From Uloborus plumipes (taxonomy: Eukaryota; Arthropoda; Arachnida; Araneae; Uloboridae), in assembly GCA_038373865.1 (NCBI GenBank), contig JAXGGA010002050.1:62001-126000 (forward strand): 64,000 bases of DNA, given 5' to 3'. The translations under genes were made by a program, and so were the position numbers. Shown one piece after another: positions 1-11,800 of this stretch. The notes beneath the pieces were generated by a model, which was not told where the DNA came from, did no database searches, and saw only the letters and a list, made by a program, of their open reading frames with translations. Numbering within the stretch: the first letter of the stretch is position 1; the number at the start of each line of letters is the position of its first letter.

Positions 1-2777
1 GTCGGAAAAAATAGTGGCATTTGTCACATGACAGTAAAAACACTGCAGACGATATACGCAGTATATTTTAAGTTAAAAATCAACGTAAATAAATCACAAA
101 TAAGGTATAAAGTACAGCAAATAGCTATTTCAAGGCTACAATGGAGCCCCTTCCTCAGTGCAAGAAGCTCAGCAAACAACATGAAAGCTGTAAGGGAACT
201 GAGCGCAAAGCACGTGGACCCCGGTATTTATACCAAATGGGCCAGTGCGCATGAACTCACGATCGGAGCGGGAAAACACCGACCAATCAGCGAGCAGCAA
301 AACAGCCCCGGAGAGCGAAGCAATGGGGAAGACAGCAAAGGAAAGTAGTGGGAAAGATATACGCAGTATTTAAAAAAACAAATTGGGAGAGTTTTTATAG
401 TTCTGCATCAGCTTTTATGGGGGGTAAAAACGAAAAAAAGTACCCATACCCAGTGAATGAACACCCCTACCAGGGAACAAATGCAGCATTTTCTAGTCAT
501 TTTCTTTCGGTAAATGCGCAGAAAGAAGTTAGTTCTGCTAATTCATCTAAGAAAAATGTTTCAATTCCTTATTATTTGGGAAAAATACGAGGTGTTTATT
601 CATTGGAAGTGTTCATTCAATGGTCGGTATACCCTATAAAGGAAAAAAATGACAGCTTAGTTTTAGATTTCGTTTAGTGCATCATACTGAAAATTATTAC
701 ATGACACATTTATAGATCTGAAATGACATCTTCACCAGAATTCAACCAAAACGGTGGGTAAATTTTCGTGAGAATAATAAACGAATTTTATAGTGAGAAA
801 ACAAGTGAAGGGCCAGGGGGAAAAAAGATGAGTCACTTTTTCGTCAATTTTGAGATATTAGCGCTATCTGGGGGCTATGAAGGACTAGTATCATCTGGTA
901 GAACAACAAGGGAGAAAAAAGATGAGAAGCGACCGAAATGTGCATGAAAACTCGAAAAACTACAAGGGGAGTTACGAGAAATCAAACTTTGTTCTTCGTT
1001 TTTCTTGAAATCACTTTTTAGTCACTTTCATCCTTTTCCCCCCGGGCCCTTCAAGTGGTAATGGAACACTTTACAGCTAAATAGTTAAAACAAATTGTAA
1101 GGCAATAGTAAGGAAATCTTTACTTTAAAACGAAGCTTCAAGTTAGTTAAAAAAATTCTGACGTCTTCATCTGCCATACTGAACGTAAGTTTTAGTTCTA
1201 TGGTTTCAGAATGAATGTTTGAGTTTTCAATAAGTAGTTTTAATTGTTTAATATACCTCACATCCTGAATCGTGGTTCGATAAGGAAAACGTTGTTGAGT
1301 TTTTGAAAAAAGTGATTTTGTTTGAAAGAAATTTTGAGCTGGAATTTTTTTTCATAAATGGTGGAAAGAGATAATTTTTGGTTACTGTTTTCGATTGTTT
1401 TGTTGAAGAAAGTTTTTTCCTTTTTTATTTTCATTTTTTCGAATATATTTTTTGATGTAAATGACATAAGTAGTTCTCCCTGGGTACAAAGGAACATTGG
1501 CGTTTCTTTCGCGTTTTGTATTTAGAATGTGGTAAGGCAGGGCGCTTGTTATGGGCGACATTTGGCGCACTTGTGCCAATATTAAGCCTAGTTGGGTACC
1601 AGCACTTCAGAGTTGGTTCTTTTATTTATTTATTCGTATATAATACGACTGTGTATTAAAAATGTGTACTTGGAACCAAAGCAAAGAGATACAAAAACAA
1701 TTTTAAATCTGATAATAGAGGAGCGCCATTAAAATTTTTGTCGCAATTGCCATTTTATGTAGATAAAATACCATTTTTCAAACCATTTCTCTCAATTATG
1801 ATCTCAATCATATCAAGCAAAATGTGAAAGACATACAGATTCATAAAATACTTTAAAACATTTTTAAAATTCACATTTATAAATGGAAGTATAAAGGTCT
1901 TTTTTATAATTTTTCATTGTTTTATACGATTGTATGCACTATATTTTCGCATTAAGGACAATGATTCAGCGGACTTAGTTTCATCAACATTGTTGGAAAT
2001 TTTGAGATTTTTTTGTTGAAATACGTTTATTCTCAAAATTTTGAGTAATGTTGTATCGAAATGAAAACATGTTCTTAAAATTTCTGCATACTATAATTGT
2101 TCACCGCAGAAAGTAGTCGTACTTCGAAATAAAAACTTTAAGCAATCTTTATAAAGAAAATAATTTGACTAACATAAAATCAGAAGATTTCTTCAATAGA
2201 ACTATTGCAAATTAGGTATCCCAATTTGTGATAGTATATGCATTTTCACTGGCATTTCAACATCAGCATTTCCGCTCTGCAAATGTAGATAACTTGTCGT
2301 ACTAAAACTTCTGCGACATAAAATGAGGTTCAAAATAATCATTTTTAATAACAAAATGTGAAAATAATACAAACACTTATGCAAACAACTGGATATTATC
2401 TTGAAAATGCCATAGTTGGATGCAGATGAACAATGTCATGTCTTCAACTTTTATATTTTTGTTTATGGATTTGTTCTGTGCGCTATATATATATATACCA
2501 CTTTAAGAACAGTCGAACCAAGCCGTGAATAAAGAATTTGAAATCGAGGCGAGACATGTGCATTGTTCTTAAAATGAAATCTAAGAGATTAACGTTAAGA
2601 ACCAACGTAAAAACCGACTCCCTACAGCAGGTCCATTTGGCACAGTTCGGATTTTTCGAATGTGAAATGCTTTTTTTTTTTTTTTTTTAAATCTCGAGGC
2701 AGTCACATCACCATGGAAACATGAAGGAAGGAATGATTATTCTTTCAGGAAAAGAGAAACTCCCACTTGGCGCTCTC
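1..2777. other. 3' UTR and downstream flank, boundaries unresolved
   Basis: No convincing coding region on either strand. The 3' UTR must begin at 2777 going left. Minus-strand poly(A) signal candidates include ATTAAA near 2343-2348, AATAAA near 2027 and overlapping AATAAA at 1621-1636; none can be chosen without transcripts. A poly-T run sits at 2671-2689. Short open frames at 28-348 and 348-677 (+) look like chance frames in repetitive DNA. Confidence 0.5.
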
Positions 2778-2846
2778 TCAGATGAAACATTCCACTTTGG
2801 CGGCCAGTTTGTACTCTGCCTCTGCGTGGTTGTACGATTCTATAGC
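2778..2846 (-). CDS. norpA: PLC-beta terminal exon with PDZ-ligand-like C terminus
   Basis: 69 nt, phase 0, encoding [20 protein letters not shown] followed by FI and TGA. The acceptor is excellent (CTTTTTCTGTTCCAG) and the phase matches the previous exon exactly. Arthropod norpA proteins end in an EYKLA.K.E-type helix followed by a short hydrophobic tail; in Drosophila that tail (ending FCA) binds PDZ domains of InaD. Here the last four residues are ECFI. I see no other last exon between 2847 and 6087. The exon start is firm; its identity as the last exon is strong but inferred. Confidence 0.85.
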   Translation of the reverse strand, partial: AIESYNHAEAEYKLAAKVECFI

Positions 2847-5800
2847 CTGGAACAGAAAAAGGACAGTAGATTATTTTGGGAATAGGATGACCTAGAGCTG
2901 CTATATAGACAGGCCGACGCATCAAGATTAAGTTCCAACCACTTTGGATCCAACTTATTTACTTTTACTTTCAATTTTTCATTGTTGCAAGCTAGGGATG
3001 CCAGAAAAAAGTTTTGGCATATTGCTAAGCTTTGCCAAATCCACGTGATGCCAATAATTGCTTGCAGTGAATATTACCAAAACGCGATACTTTGCCAGAA
3101 AAGACAACCACTAAAGTACTCAAACACGCATTGGATCCAAAGTGGTCAAACTTAATCTTGATGCGTAGGCTCGTCGAAATAGGGGCCTTAGGATGACCTA
3201 AGGCCCCTATATAGACGAGCCGATGCATCAAGATTAAGTTTGACCACTTTGGATCCAGCGCGTGTTTGAGGGTTGTCTTTTCTGGCGAGTTATCGCTTTT
3301 TGGTAACTTTTCATGTGAATTTAACAAAGCTTGGCAATGTCCCGAAACTTTGCTCTGGTAAACATAGCTCCGTAACAATGAAAAATGAAAGTAAAAGTAA
3401 ATGAGTTGGATCCAAAGTGGTCAAACTTAAGCTTGATGCGTCGGTCTGTCTATATAGCGGCTCTAGGATGACCTATAATGATTAACTTGTTCAGATTAAG
3501 CTATGATTCTGTTAGAGCAACCGAAATTTCACTGAAACCCCCGCTATTTTAGATATATTTTTTTAAGTTGAACACAGAACAAGGGAAATAATGTAACATG
3601 TAGATAACATGTGCGCAGATCAGGGGTCTCCAAACTTTTTGGCCAGCTGACCATTTTTGAAAATTTCTTGAGACTCGCGGGCCAGTATTCCCCCCCCCCT
3701 CTTCTCCCAGATTGAAAGTTCTCATCATACACTGACCACAGTCAAGTGACAGTCACTTGACTGTGGTCAGTTGAACCATCCTCTTTTCTCACTGATGATG
3801 GGGCTTCATTTGTAATATCTCCGAAATAGCTATTTGCTACAGTTTTCAAACTCTTTTTTAATATTTTATTTGTACTTTTGAACACGTTGTCTTGTATTTT
3901 TAACTTCATTAATTGTATAAAGTTTTCGACTGCTTTTCTTACATACACATTGTCGCTCAGAATCACAGGCATATTTTTTACATTAATAATAATTGAGGTA
4001 TCCTATAACTATATTTTGAATTAAGCGTTGTGGCATGCCAAGAATTTAAAAGAAGATTCAAATATTATTTTAAATCTTCAGTTTTCATTTCCTAGATGTC
4101 AAATTTTTCTTATAGCATCAGATTTTACATGCATTAATCACTGGATTGAAAAACTAAAATGATCAAAGTTACTTAAAAACAGATTCCAATTAGTTTTATT
4201 TCAGTAGATACCAGTTACATAGCATTAAAATTTCCCTACTTAATCGTCAAAGTTATTATTCGTGAAAAAAATTCCATTCATTACCGCTTAAAAACATTTT
4301 GTGTAACCTTATTAAACCTTTTATTATAAAAAAATTTAATGGTGAATATTTGTCATCTTAACCCATTAATGCCTAGCGTCCCTTTTAGGGACGGTTCAAA
4401 AAAAGGGTCTGAATTTCCCAAAAATGAACATTTCAACCAAATAATAGTGTTCCATTAGTACCTTGGTATTGTTTCAATTCTTTATTAACAGATTGCAGCA
4501 CATAACCATTGTAAAGTGCGTTCTGTAGCAGTTTTAATATGATCTTTATCAAAAATGACATCGTTCACAATCTCAAGAAAAAAAGCTAAGTTTTCAAAGT
4601 TATTCCTAGCTTCCCAGTTTATGCTAATTGCTGATTTTATTTCTTCTTATAAAATGTTTTTTAAATATTATATCGTAGGCATAAAATTTTTTTAGTAAAA
4701 TAAGTATGTCCCCTCTGGGGTGTATCGTAACTTTTAAGGGACGAGTTTTCTTTCCTTAATAAAAATATTATTTTTTACATAATATTTTTTTAATTATTTT
4801 TCCTGTCCATTAAACACTGTTTGTAACCAGTAAACAAAATATCTTTGGGAAAAAAATGCCAGGCATTAATGGGTTAAATTAGCATTGATGTCAGAAATTC
4901 GAAACATTTACTTTTCGTTGCTACATTTTATGAGGTGCCCTACCCTCTTCTCCTTAAATCTCGGCTCAGCCCTCCCTGAAATAATTTGTCTGCGTACGCC
5001 ACTGGCTGAGGGTGAGGTGTGTGATGCCCCTCACTTTGCTGCTGATGTACAGTGTGCTCCAAAACTAACGCTCTATTTCCAAGAAAAAATGACTGTAACA
5101 TGAAGAGGGCCTACTTTGACAATGCATTTGTGTGTAACTGTGTATCACATATTGGTGTTGTACAGCTTACATTTAGTCAGGAAGAGTCCAAGTAATGAAC
5201 ATTCATAGACTGATAGTACGAAACCTTTATATTATATTCCAATTTATTTCGAGTCATATGAAACCTTAGGCTGCAAAAATTTCTCGCATAGTGATAGCAA
5301 TGGATAGAGGTAAAATTGAGTCATTTTTATAGCAGTACCAAAAAGGTTGTGGCTCAATTGGACAAAGAATAGTTTAAAAACAAAAGAAAGAAAAATAAAA
5401 AAATGTTATAAGAAGAGTTTATTTATCAAACTCATTGTATTGTAAACTGTTGCACAAAAATTCATACCGAGTACTCAGCTACTCGGAAAAAGTTTTATTC
5501 GGTATATCTCTTAAATGGATCGTTGTTTGGGAACACCCTGCATTTGAGCTTTAACCCATTTATGCCCAGTAGCCTAAAAACGGGACGCTTGTTAGTTAAT
5601 GCATACAAAAACCTGTAATGGGTATATCCTTTTACTAAAGCTTTCACAAGTTAAATAGTCCTTTTTTGAGAAAACCAGATAGAGCAGCTATTTGGACATC
5701 AGAGTTTATTTATTGACAGCTATTTTCAGACAAATCAGTCAAACAACGATCCAGCATGGGTAGCCACAGAAAGTAGGTGTTTTTGGCGAACTTTTTTTTC

Positions 5801-8800
5801 ATAAAATTAAACTATTTTAACATGATTTGCTTAAAATTGATCACAGCCGCCTCCTGTAATGTTTGCAAAAGTAAAGTCAAGTAAAGTCGTATTTTGCGCA
5901 CATATCTGCCTAGTGTCCCATAAACAGGACGTTAAATAACGTAAAAAATATGGCAACGGCGATCTATTTTATGCCCAAAATGTATGTAAACCATCCCAAG
6001 TAAGAGTTTTCAGCGGATGAAAATTGAAAAAAAAATTAAAAAAAAAAAAAAACTCTGGCATAAATGGGTTAAAAACGGCGGCGTTACCTGCTCCGTCTCC
6101 TTGGCCAGGTCCTGGAGCTGCTTCTCGTGCACCTTCTTCAGCTTCTCGCGCTCCTTGCTCTGCTTGAGGGCCGTGGTCTTCCGCTCCTCGATGAACTTCT
6201 TGGTGTTGTTGCTATTCTTCTCGCGAAGCCTCCTGCAATGTTTAATCCCAAACAATAGCACTCGGACATGTATCTATATACCATTATATTCCACCGTAAC
6301 AACAGAACAAAACAATAAACAAAACAAGAGTGAGGTATAGAAATTTTGGATGAAATCTGTACCTCAGAGCCAGAACGACGTAAGTCCAAAAACAGCGATC
6401 TACACTTTATTACTACATTGTATCTAGAATATTATTCCGCATCGAGTCACGAGAACGTTATTCTGTAACAGAAACTCCACTCGCAATCTGTGGACTTCAA
6501 AGAGCGCAATTTCTAATCTTTAGATATGCATCACTAGTTGTATTTCGTACTATACTGAAAAGTACGAAAGACACTTATGTCAGGTCTGATTCATGTTGTT
6601 CAGAAAAAATCAAATTGTGAATACGAGTAACGAAATTGAACTTCATTATACAGCCCCCTATTCACTATGCACTCATATTTCATTAAGCCATTTTGACACT
6701 GTACGACGATTTTACAATAGTTTCCGCTCATTTCAGAGTAAAATAGCGATAATTTCATTCGATTATGCGTCGTCTAAAGTTCAATATTTCACTTATACGC
6801 ACGAAGATCGCTTAAGGCACCATATGCGAAAATCCTTCAAAATCTAGCATGTTTCTTAAATTCCTCTTAATCTTCGGTCATTTTTGTCGTCAGAGAGTGG
6901 TATGTTTTCATCATGAATTAGATGTCCTAATCTGTTTTTTCTACTTAGCACCCTGTTGAGAACCGGCTGTATGAAATGTAACAATTTCGTAATCTTGAAA
7001 CATTGGATATTCATGACTAACATTAGAATAGACCCAAATTCGTTTCGTAATTGTAGATAGTTTTTCCTAAATAAACTATATGCTTATCTCTAACGGTTTA
7101 GAAATTAGCTATTGGTCCACGATTGGAGTGGACACCCTGTATAATAGAAACTCCTTCACAATTATTTTGCAGCTTTAAAAGAGCGCGAGTTCTATCTTTA
7201 GTATGCATCCGCTATTGTTTTCAATCTTTACTGAAAAGTAGCGAAAACACTGATGTCAGTCTGGTTCTGAGGTACGAAATAAATCCATTGTGCATTACGA
7301 GTAACTATATCAATGAAGCTTATTCTTTGCGGTCCTCATTTGTTTCCTGGCCTTCCAATATTTGCCGCTAGATAAAAAATTACTTGATGGTGCGGGGCAC
7401 AGTAGTAAGTACGAGTACGTTGCATTTCCAGATTGCATCCTCTCCACAAATAAAGCAGGACTTTCGATGATAAAAAGTTTAAAGAAGTAATTGGGCAGAT
7501 AATCGGGTCTTAGGTAAGTCAAAAAATGGCGGAACTGGTTAATCTTAGAGTAGCAGGAACATGAGAAACGTCAACTAGATTTCCATCTCATTGTTTTGAG
7601 TCTGAAAAAATATAAAATATTCTTGCTAGAGCATAGAATAGGCGATATAAAATGAATTTCTGGAAAACTACTAATTCGAGATGAATATGGGGGAAAACGA
7701 ATTTATGCTATAAAATCACACGAATAGTAAAATTTTGCCATAGGGAGATTTTCGAGATAGGCAAGTTCCAGATAAATAGATTGGACTGTATAGGCATGAT
7801 ATAAGGGTATATGGGTAGAGTATAGTGTGGGGTCCACATCCGATCTTCATATATACAGACAACGCTCTGAAAGCGTTGTCTGTATGGGCGATTCTCTGTA
7901 AACTGGTAATTGGCTGTCCGGACTGAGAATTTTAAAAACAATAAAGTGTAATAAAGTAATTATCGCTCTTAATACAAGTAAAGCATTAATACTTTGTGGC
8001 CCAATTGTATTTGGAGTGATAACAATTTAATTTTTTTTTCTTGAAATTATCTAAGCGCCAAAAACACAGTCCCCTGGCTGTCCCAATCCCATAGTCTGAC
8101 TGTTAAAGATAGTATTTCAGAAAACCTATTAACACTACATAAATTTGGAAAGTAATATCTAAAAATAGAATAATGAAGCTATATTTTTCGAATGAAATAA
8201 GGTATAATTACGTATTTCTAAAACTTAAAATTGTCATGTAAATTCTGTCCGGAGTTTTTTCAAACAGTCCCCTGCAACAAATTCAAAGCTGTAATACGAA
8301 AAATCTATAACTTTTGCAAATTCTTTTTCGCATGAAGTTTAAAGTAATCAGTGTGAATTTGCCGAAATCGCCGAGAAAGGTGTTGAAACGCTACTTTGCT
8401 TAGTTTGAGAGCCACATTTGTGCTGAAAGTATGCATCGTGATCGTTGCGAAAACAGTCCTCTGGGAAGTGATTTTATTAATGTCAATTAATTTAATTATA
8501 AAACATATTAGTTATTATGTCTACGATTTGTGCCTCAATTTATAGATAGTCTCGTAACTAATTACGTTCCAATAGTTTTGCAGATATTACGCAACAAAGA
8601 GCAAAAACACAGTCACCTGGCACAGTCCCCTGCCTCGTTATACTAGGCGGGGGGCTTACTCCCTATCATGATTTATCAGAAAAACACAAACTTCAATTGG
8701 CCCTCTTGCAAACCAAAGTAATAGATTCATTTTCTGAGCAATAGTATTATAATTATACGAACATTTCAAAAAACCGTGCCCGGACAGATTTCGTGTGAAA

Positions 8801-11800
8801 AATGACGAGTCTGGGGCCTCAACGGCGCAGTGGGTCTGCCCGTCAGTTTGTAATCTCAAGAGGCGCGGGTTCGATTCCCGCCTTTGCCCTGGGTGTAACT
8901 TCCCGCTCTGTGCTGTAAATTCCTTCCTTCAATAAAATCTGTATTCTACTATCTGTGGAGGCAAGGCGCATAGTACGCAGTCCTCATGTGTGTCGAAGTT
9001 TATTGACTTCTAGAATAGAATAGAAATGACGAGTTTACAGAGAATCGTCCGTATATATGAGGTCCTGCAGGGACTTACGTATAACTTCGTAACAAAGTCT
9101 CGAGCTATAGTTCGAACGTTAGAGATTATGAGTAGTGTACTTGATGCATACCTTTCTCTCTCCGCCTTGTTTCGCAGGGTCTTATCACTGGCCACTTCCC
9201 TGGCAGTCTCCACAGACACTTTGGCTTGCTTGCCTTTCATCTCTTTGTTTTCCCTGGATGGCAAATAAAAAAAACTCATACTTTGTCATCAAAAGTACGA
9301 TATGCACTCATACACAAATTTTGACTAGAAATTACAAATTATTTGTCCTCGTCGATCCGTTATCGGGATATAAGGTCTTAAAGCAAAGTCTCCTTAACCC
9401 ATTCATGCCCAAGTTTTTTTTAACAATTTTTTTCAACTTTTATCTGCTTAAAACTCTTACTTGGAAAGGTTTACATACATTTTAGGCTTAAAATAGTTCG
9501 CCGTTGCCATATTTATTAAGTTTTTTAACGTCCTGTTTATGGGATATTCTGCAGATATGTGAGCAAAATACGACCTTACTTGACATTACTTTCGAAAGTA
9601 ACATTACAGAAGGCATCTGTGATCAATGTTAAGCAAATCATGTTAAAATAGTTTCATTTTATGAAAAATAAGTTCGTAAAAAAAACTTCTTTCTGTGGCT
9701 ACCCGTGCTGGATTGTTGCTTGACTGATTTGTCTGAAAATAGCTGTCAATAAATAAACTCTGATGTCCAAATAGTGGCTCTAACTGGTTTTCTCAAGAAT
9801 AAGGACTATTTAACTTGAGAAAAACAGCTTTAGTAAAATGATATACGCATTACAGGTTTTTGTATGCAGTAACTAACAAGCGTCCCGTTTTTAGGCTACT
9901 GGGCATAAATGGGTTAATGCTAAATACCCATCACTTTATGGTTTTGAACACAGAGCAAAAATTCGTCCTTTGTTCAGGACGCACTGCCATGTATCGAAGT
10001 TCTTCGAAAGAAAGAAACTGGCTGAGAAATCAACAATTGGTTGATTTCTAAATTTGAATTCAAAAACTTAATTCGAATATTGTTTGGATTTTATCGTCAA
10101 CAACTGCAGGCCGCAAGGTCTGCTTGTCCCGAACAGTTGGATCCTTTTTTGAGGCAAATAAGTAGGCATTTAGTATTACGAGGTCGTTGCTTAAAGTAGG
10201 CTTTAATTCTAAGAAAAGCGTCAAATTTAAATACTAGGCTGGAAAATGATGACGCAGTTTCGCCGTCTGCTTGTGAGAACATCTGTCTGCAAATCGCGTA
10301 AAAAATGTCTACCGTTACTCACTGAAGCTGGGTAAATCTGGTGACTTAAGTTAAACATTTTGGTAAATTTTAATAAGACCACTGTATAGACGAGCCAACG
10401 CGACGCATCAAGTTTAAAGGCCCGGTTTCCTAGGAGTGAAATCGTCGATCTCTGGCGAGGCGACAGACGCGGTCGCCTTCTGCGCATGCGCCTGAGCCGC
10501 AGATTGACGTCGCTTCACGCCACGCTCCAATCAAACTGGTTCTGATTCCAGCGTGCGTCGCGCCCGGCGTCGGTGACGATTCTAGGAAACCAAGCCTTAA
10601 GTTACACCACTTAGGATCCAGCACGTGTTTCAGTATAGTTGTCTTTCCTGGCGAGTTATCGCGTTTTGGTAGTTTTTCAATGTGGGCCATTATTAGCGGC
10701 CCGTGAAGTTGTCAAAGATTGATAATGCCCAGAAATTTTGCTCTGGTAACCCGACTCAGCAACAGAGAAAATTTGGAAGTAAAAGTACATGAATTGGATC
10801 TAATGTGGTCGAACTTCAACTTCATACTTAGACCAATCTATATAGGGGTTGTAGGGTTTGAGACCTCAAATTTCGATAGCGAGGACACGAGGGCAAATAA
10901 GTTGTGCAGCTACAAACACGTTTTAAAAAGCTCTTTCGATTGCTATTGGAGCATTTTTTTTCCTTTCTCATACTATCGTGTTGAGGCCCGTATGAAAGGG
11001 GAGCTGGCTCATCCGACATTTTGGTTCTAAAAGGAAAACGCCTAACTACCCTATGTGTATTGTGTACCCACGTGACATTGAAGAAAAATGGCAGCTAAGC
11101 TTCGGATGTGCTGTCTCATTGATGTTTGACTATTTTTGCTGTTATGAAGGTTTTGTAAACTCAGTCTTAAAACTAGCGCGGTATGAAAGTTGGTTTAGTG
11201 ACAAGAAACCTTTCCCAATAAACTGCAATTTAATTTAAGAAAAAGTCACTCTTATACATTGGCCTAATGTGGCGTTTTATTTGACTTATCAGCACTAGTG
11301 TTAAGCCAAAGTAAATAGGGACACTACTAATGTGAAGCAAATTCACCCAACCATCTACCATTTATCTACCAGTTTGAAGGCTATTTTGGCTACAATAAGA
11401 GGATTTCTGCCTTCAGTTCGCTTATTGGCTATTCGTGACTGACGAGTCCAGTATAAGGACGAAACTGCAATCTCAGGATGTCTTGACCGAGCTGTAGGTG
11501 TATTAGTTTCAGTTCTGCCTTACACTGGCTTACGGACGGCAACTCATTGCATATAACACTATCAACTTGTTTACAAATGTCAGAAACGAGGTTGGATCCG
11601 AAGTTGTCTTGGAACAAGAATGTAGGATAGGTCTGTTGCAGGAATGTCTGAAAGAGCTATATGCATTGAGCATAATCCCGGTAGGTAAAAGGCGAATTAT
11701 TCGTTCAAAAAAGATTGACACTTGGATCCGCTTTCGGCACGTGGTGTCCGACGATTCTATTTCGCTGATTTGGGAATAAGGTTTCTGACTAGTGCTGAGA

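Larger units (their letters stand above)
2847..6087 (-). other. Last intron, repeat-filled
   Basis: Contains a nested foldback (2883-3476), a hAT-like terminus (about 3619), a perfect palindrome (3732-3770), a TTAA MITE of family A (4362-4873) and one of family B (5555-6068). The stretch 4880-5550 shows nothing recognisable beyond AT-rich sequence. Confidence 0.75.
6233..9151 (-). other. Intron with diverged MITE and SINE
   Basis: Holds a diverged Tc1/mariner-like MITE (about 6597-7138), flanked by direct repeats of intron sequence (6466-6590 and 7144-7270). It also has a hairpin at 7853-7887 (arms ATACAGACAACGCT), a set of spaced CAGTCCCCTGG-like words between 8062 and 8632, and a SINE (8811-9027). 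The remainder (about 7300-8050) shows nothing recognisable. Confidence 0.6.

Noticed and set aside
8811..8895. Functional tRNA gene
   Set aside because: It has A- and B-box words but poor cloverleaf folding, a SINE-type tail, and relatives elsewhere in the window.
10719..11779. Plus-strand short frames as exons of a second gene
   Set aside because: No recognised domains, no matching splice phases, and they overlap foldback-derived sequence.
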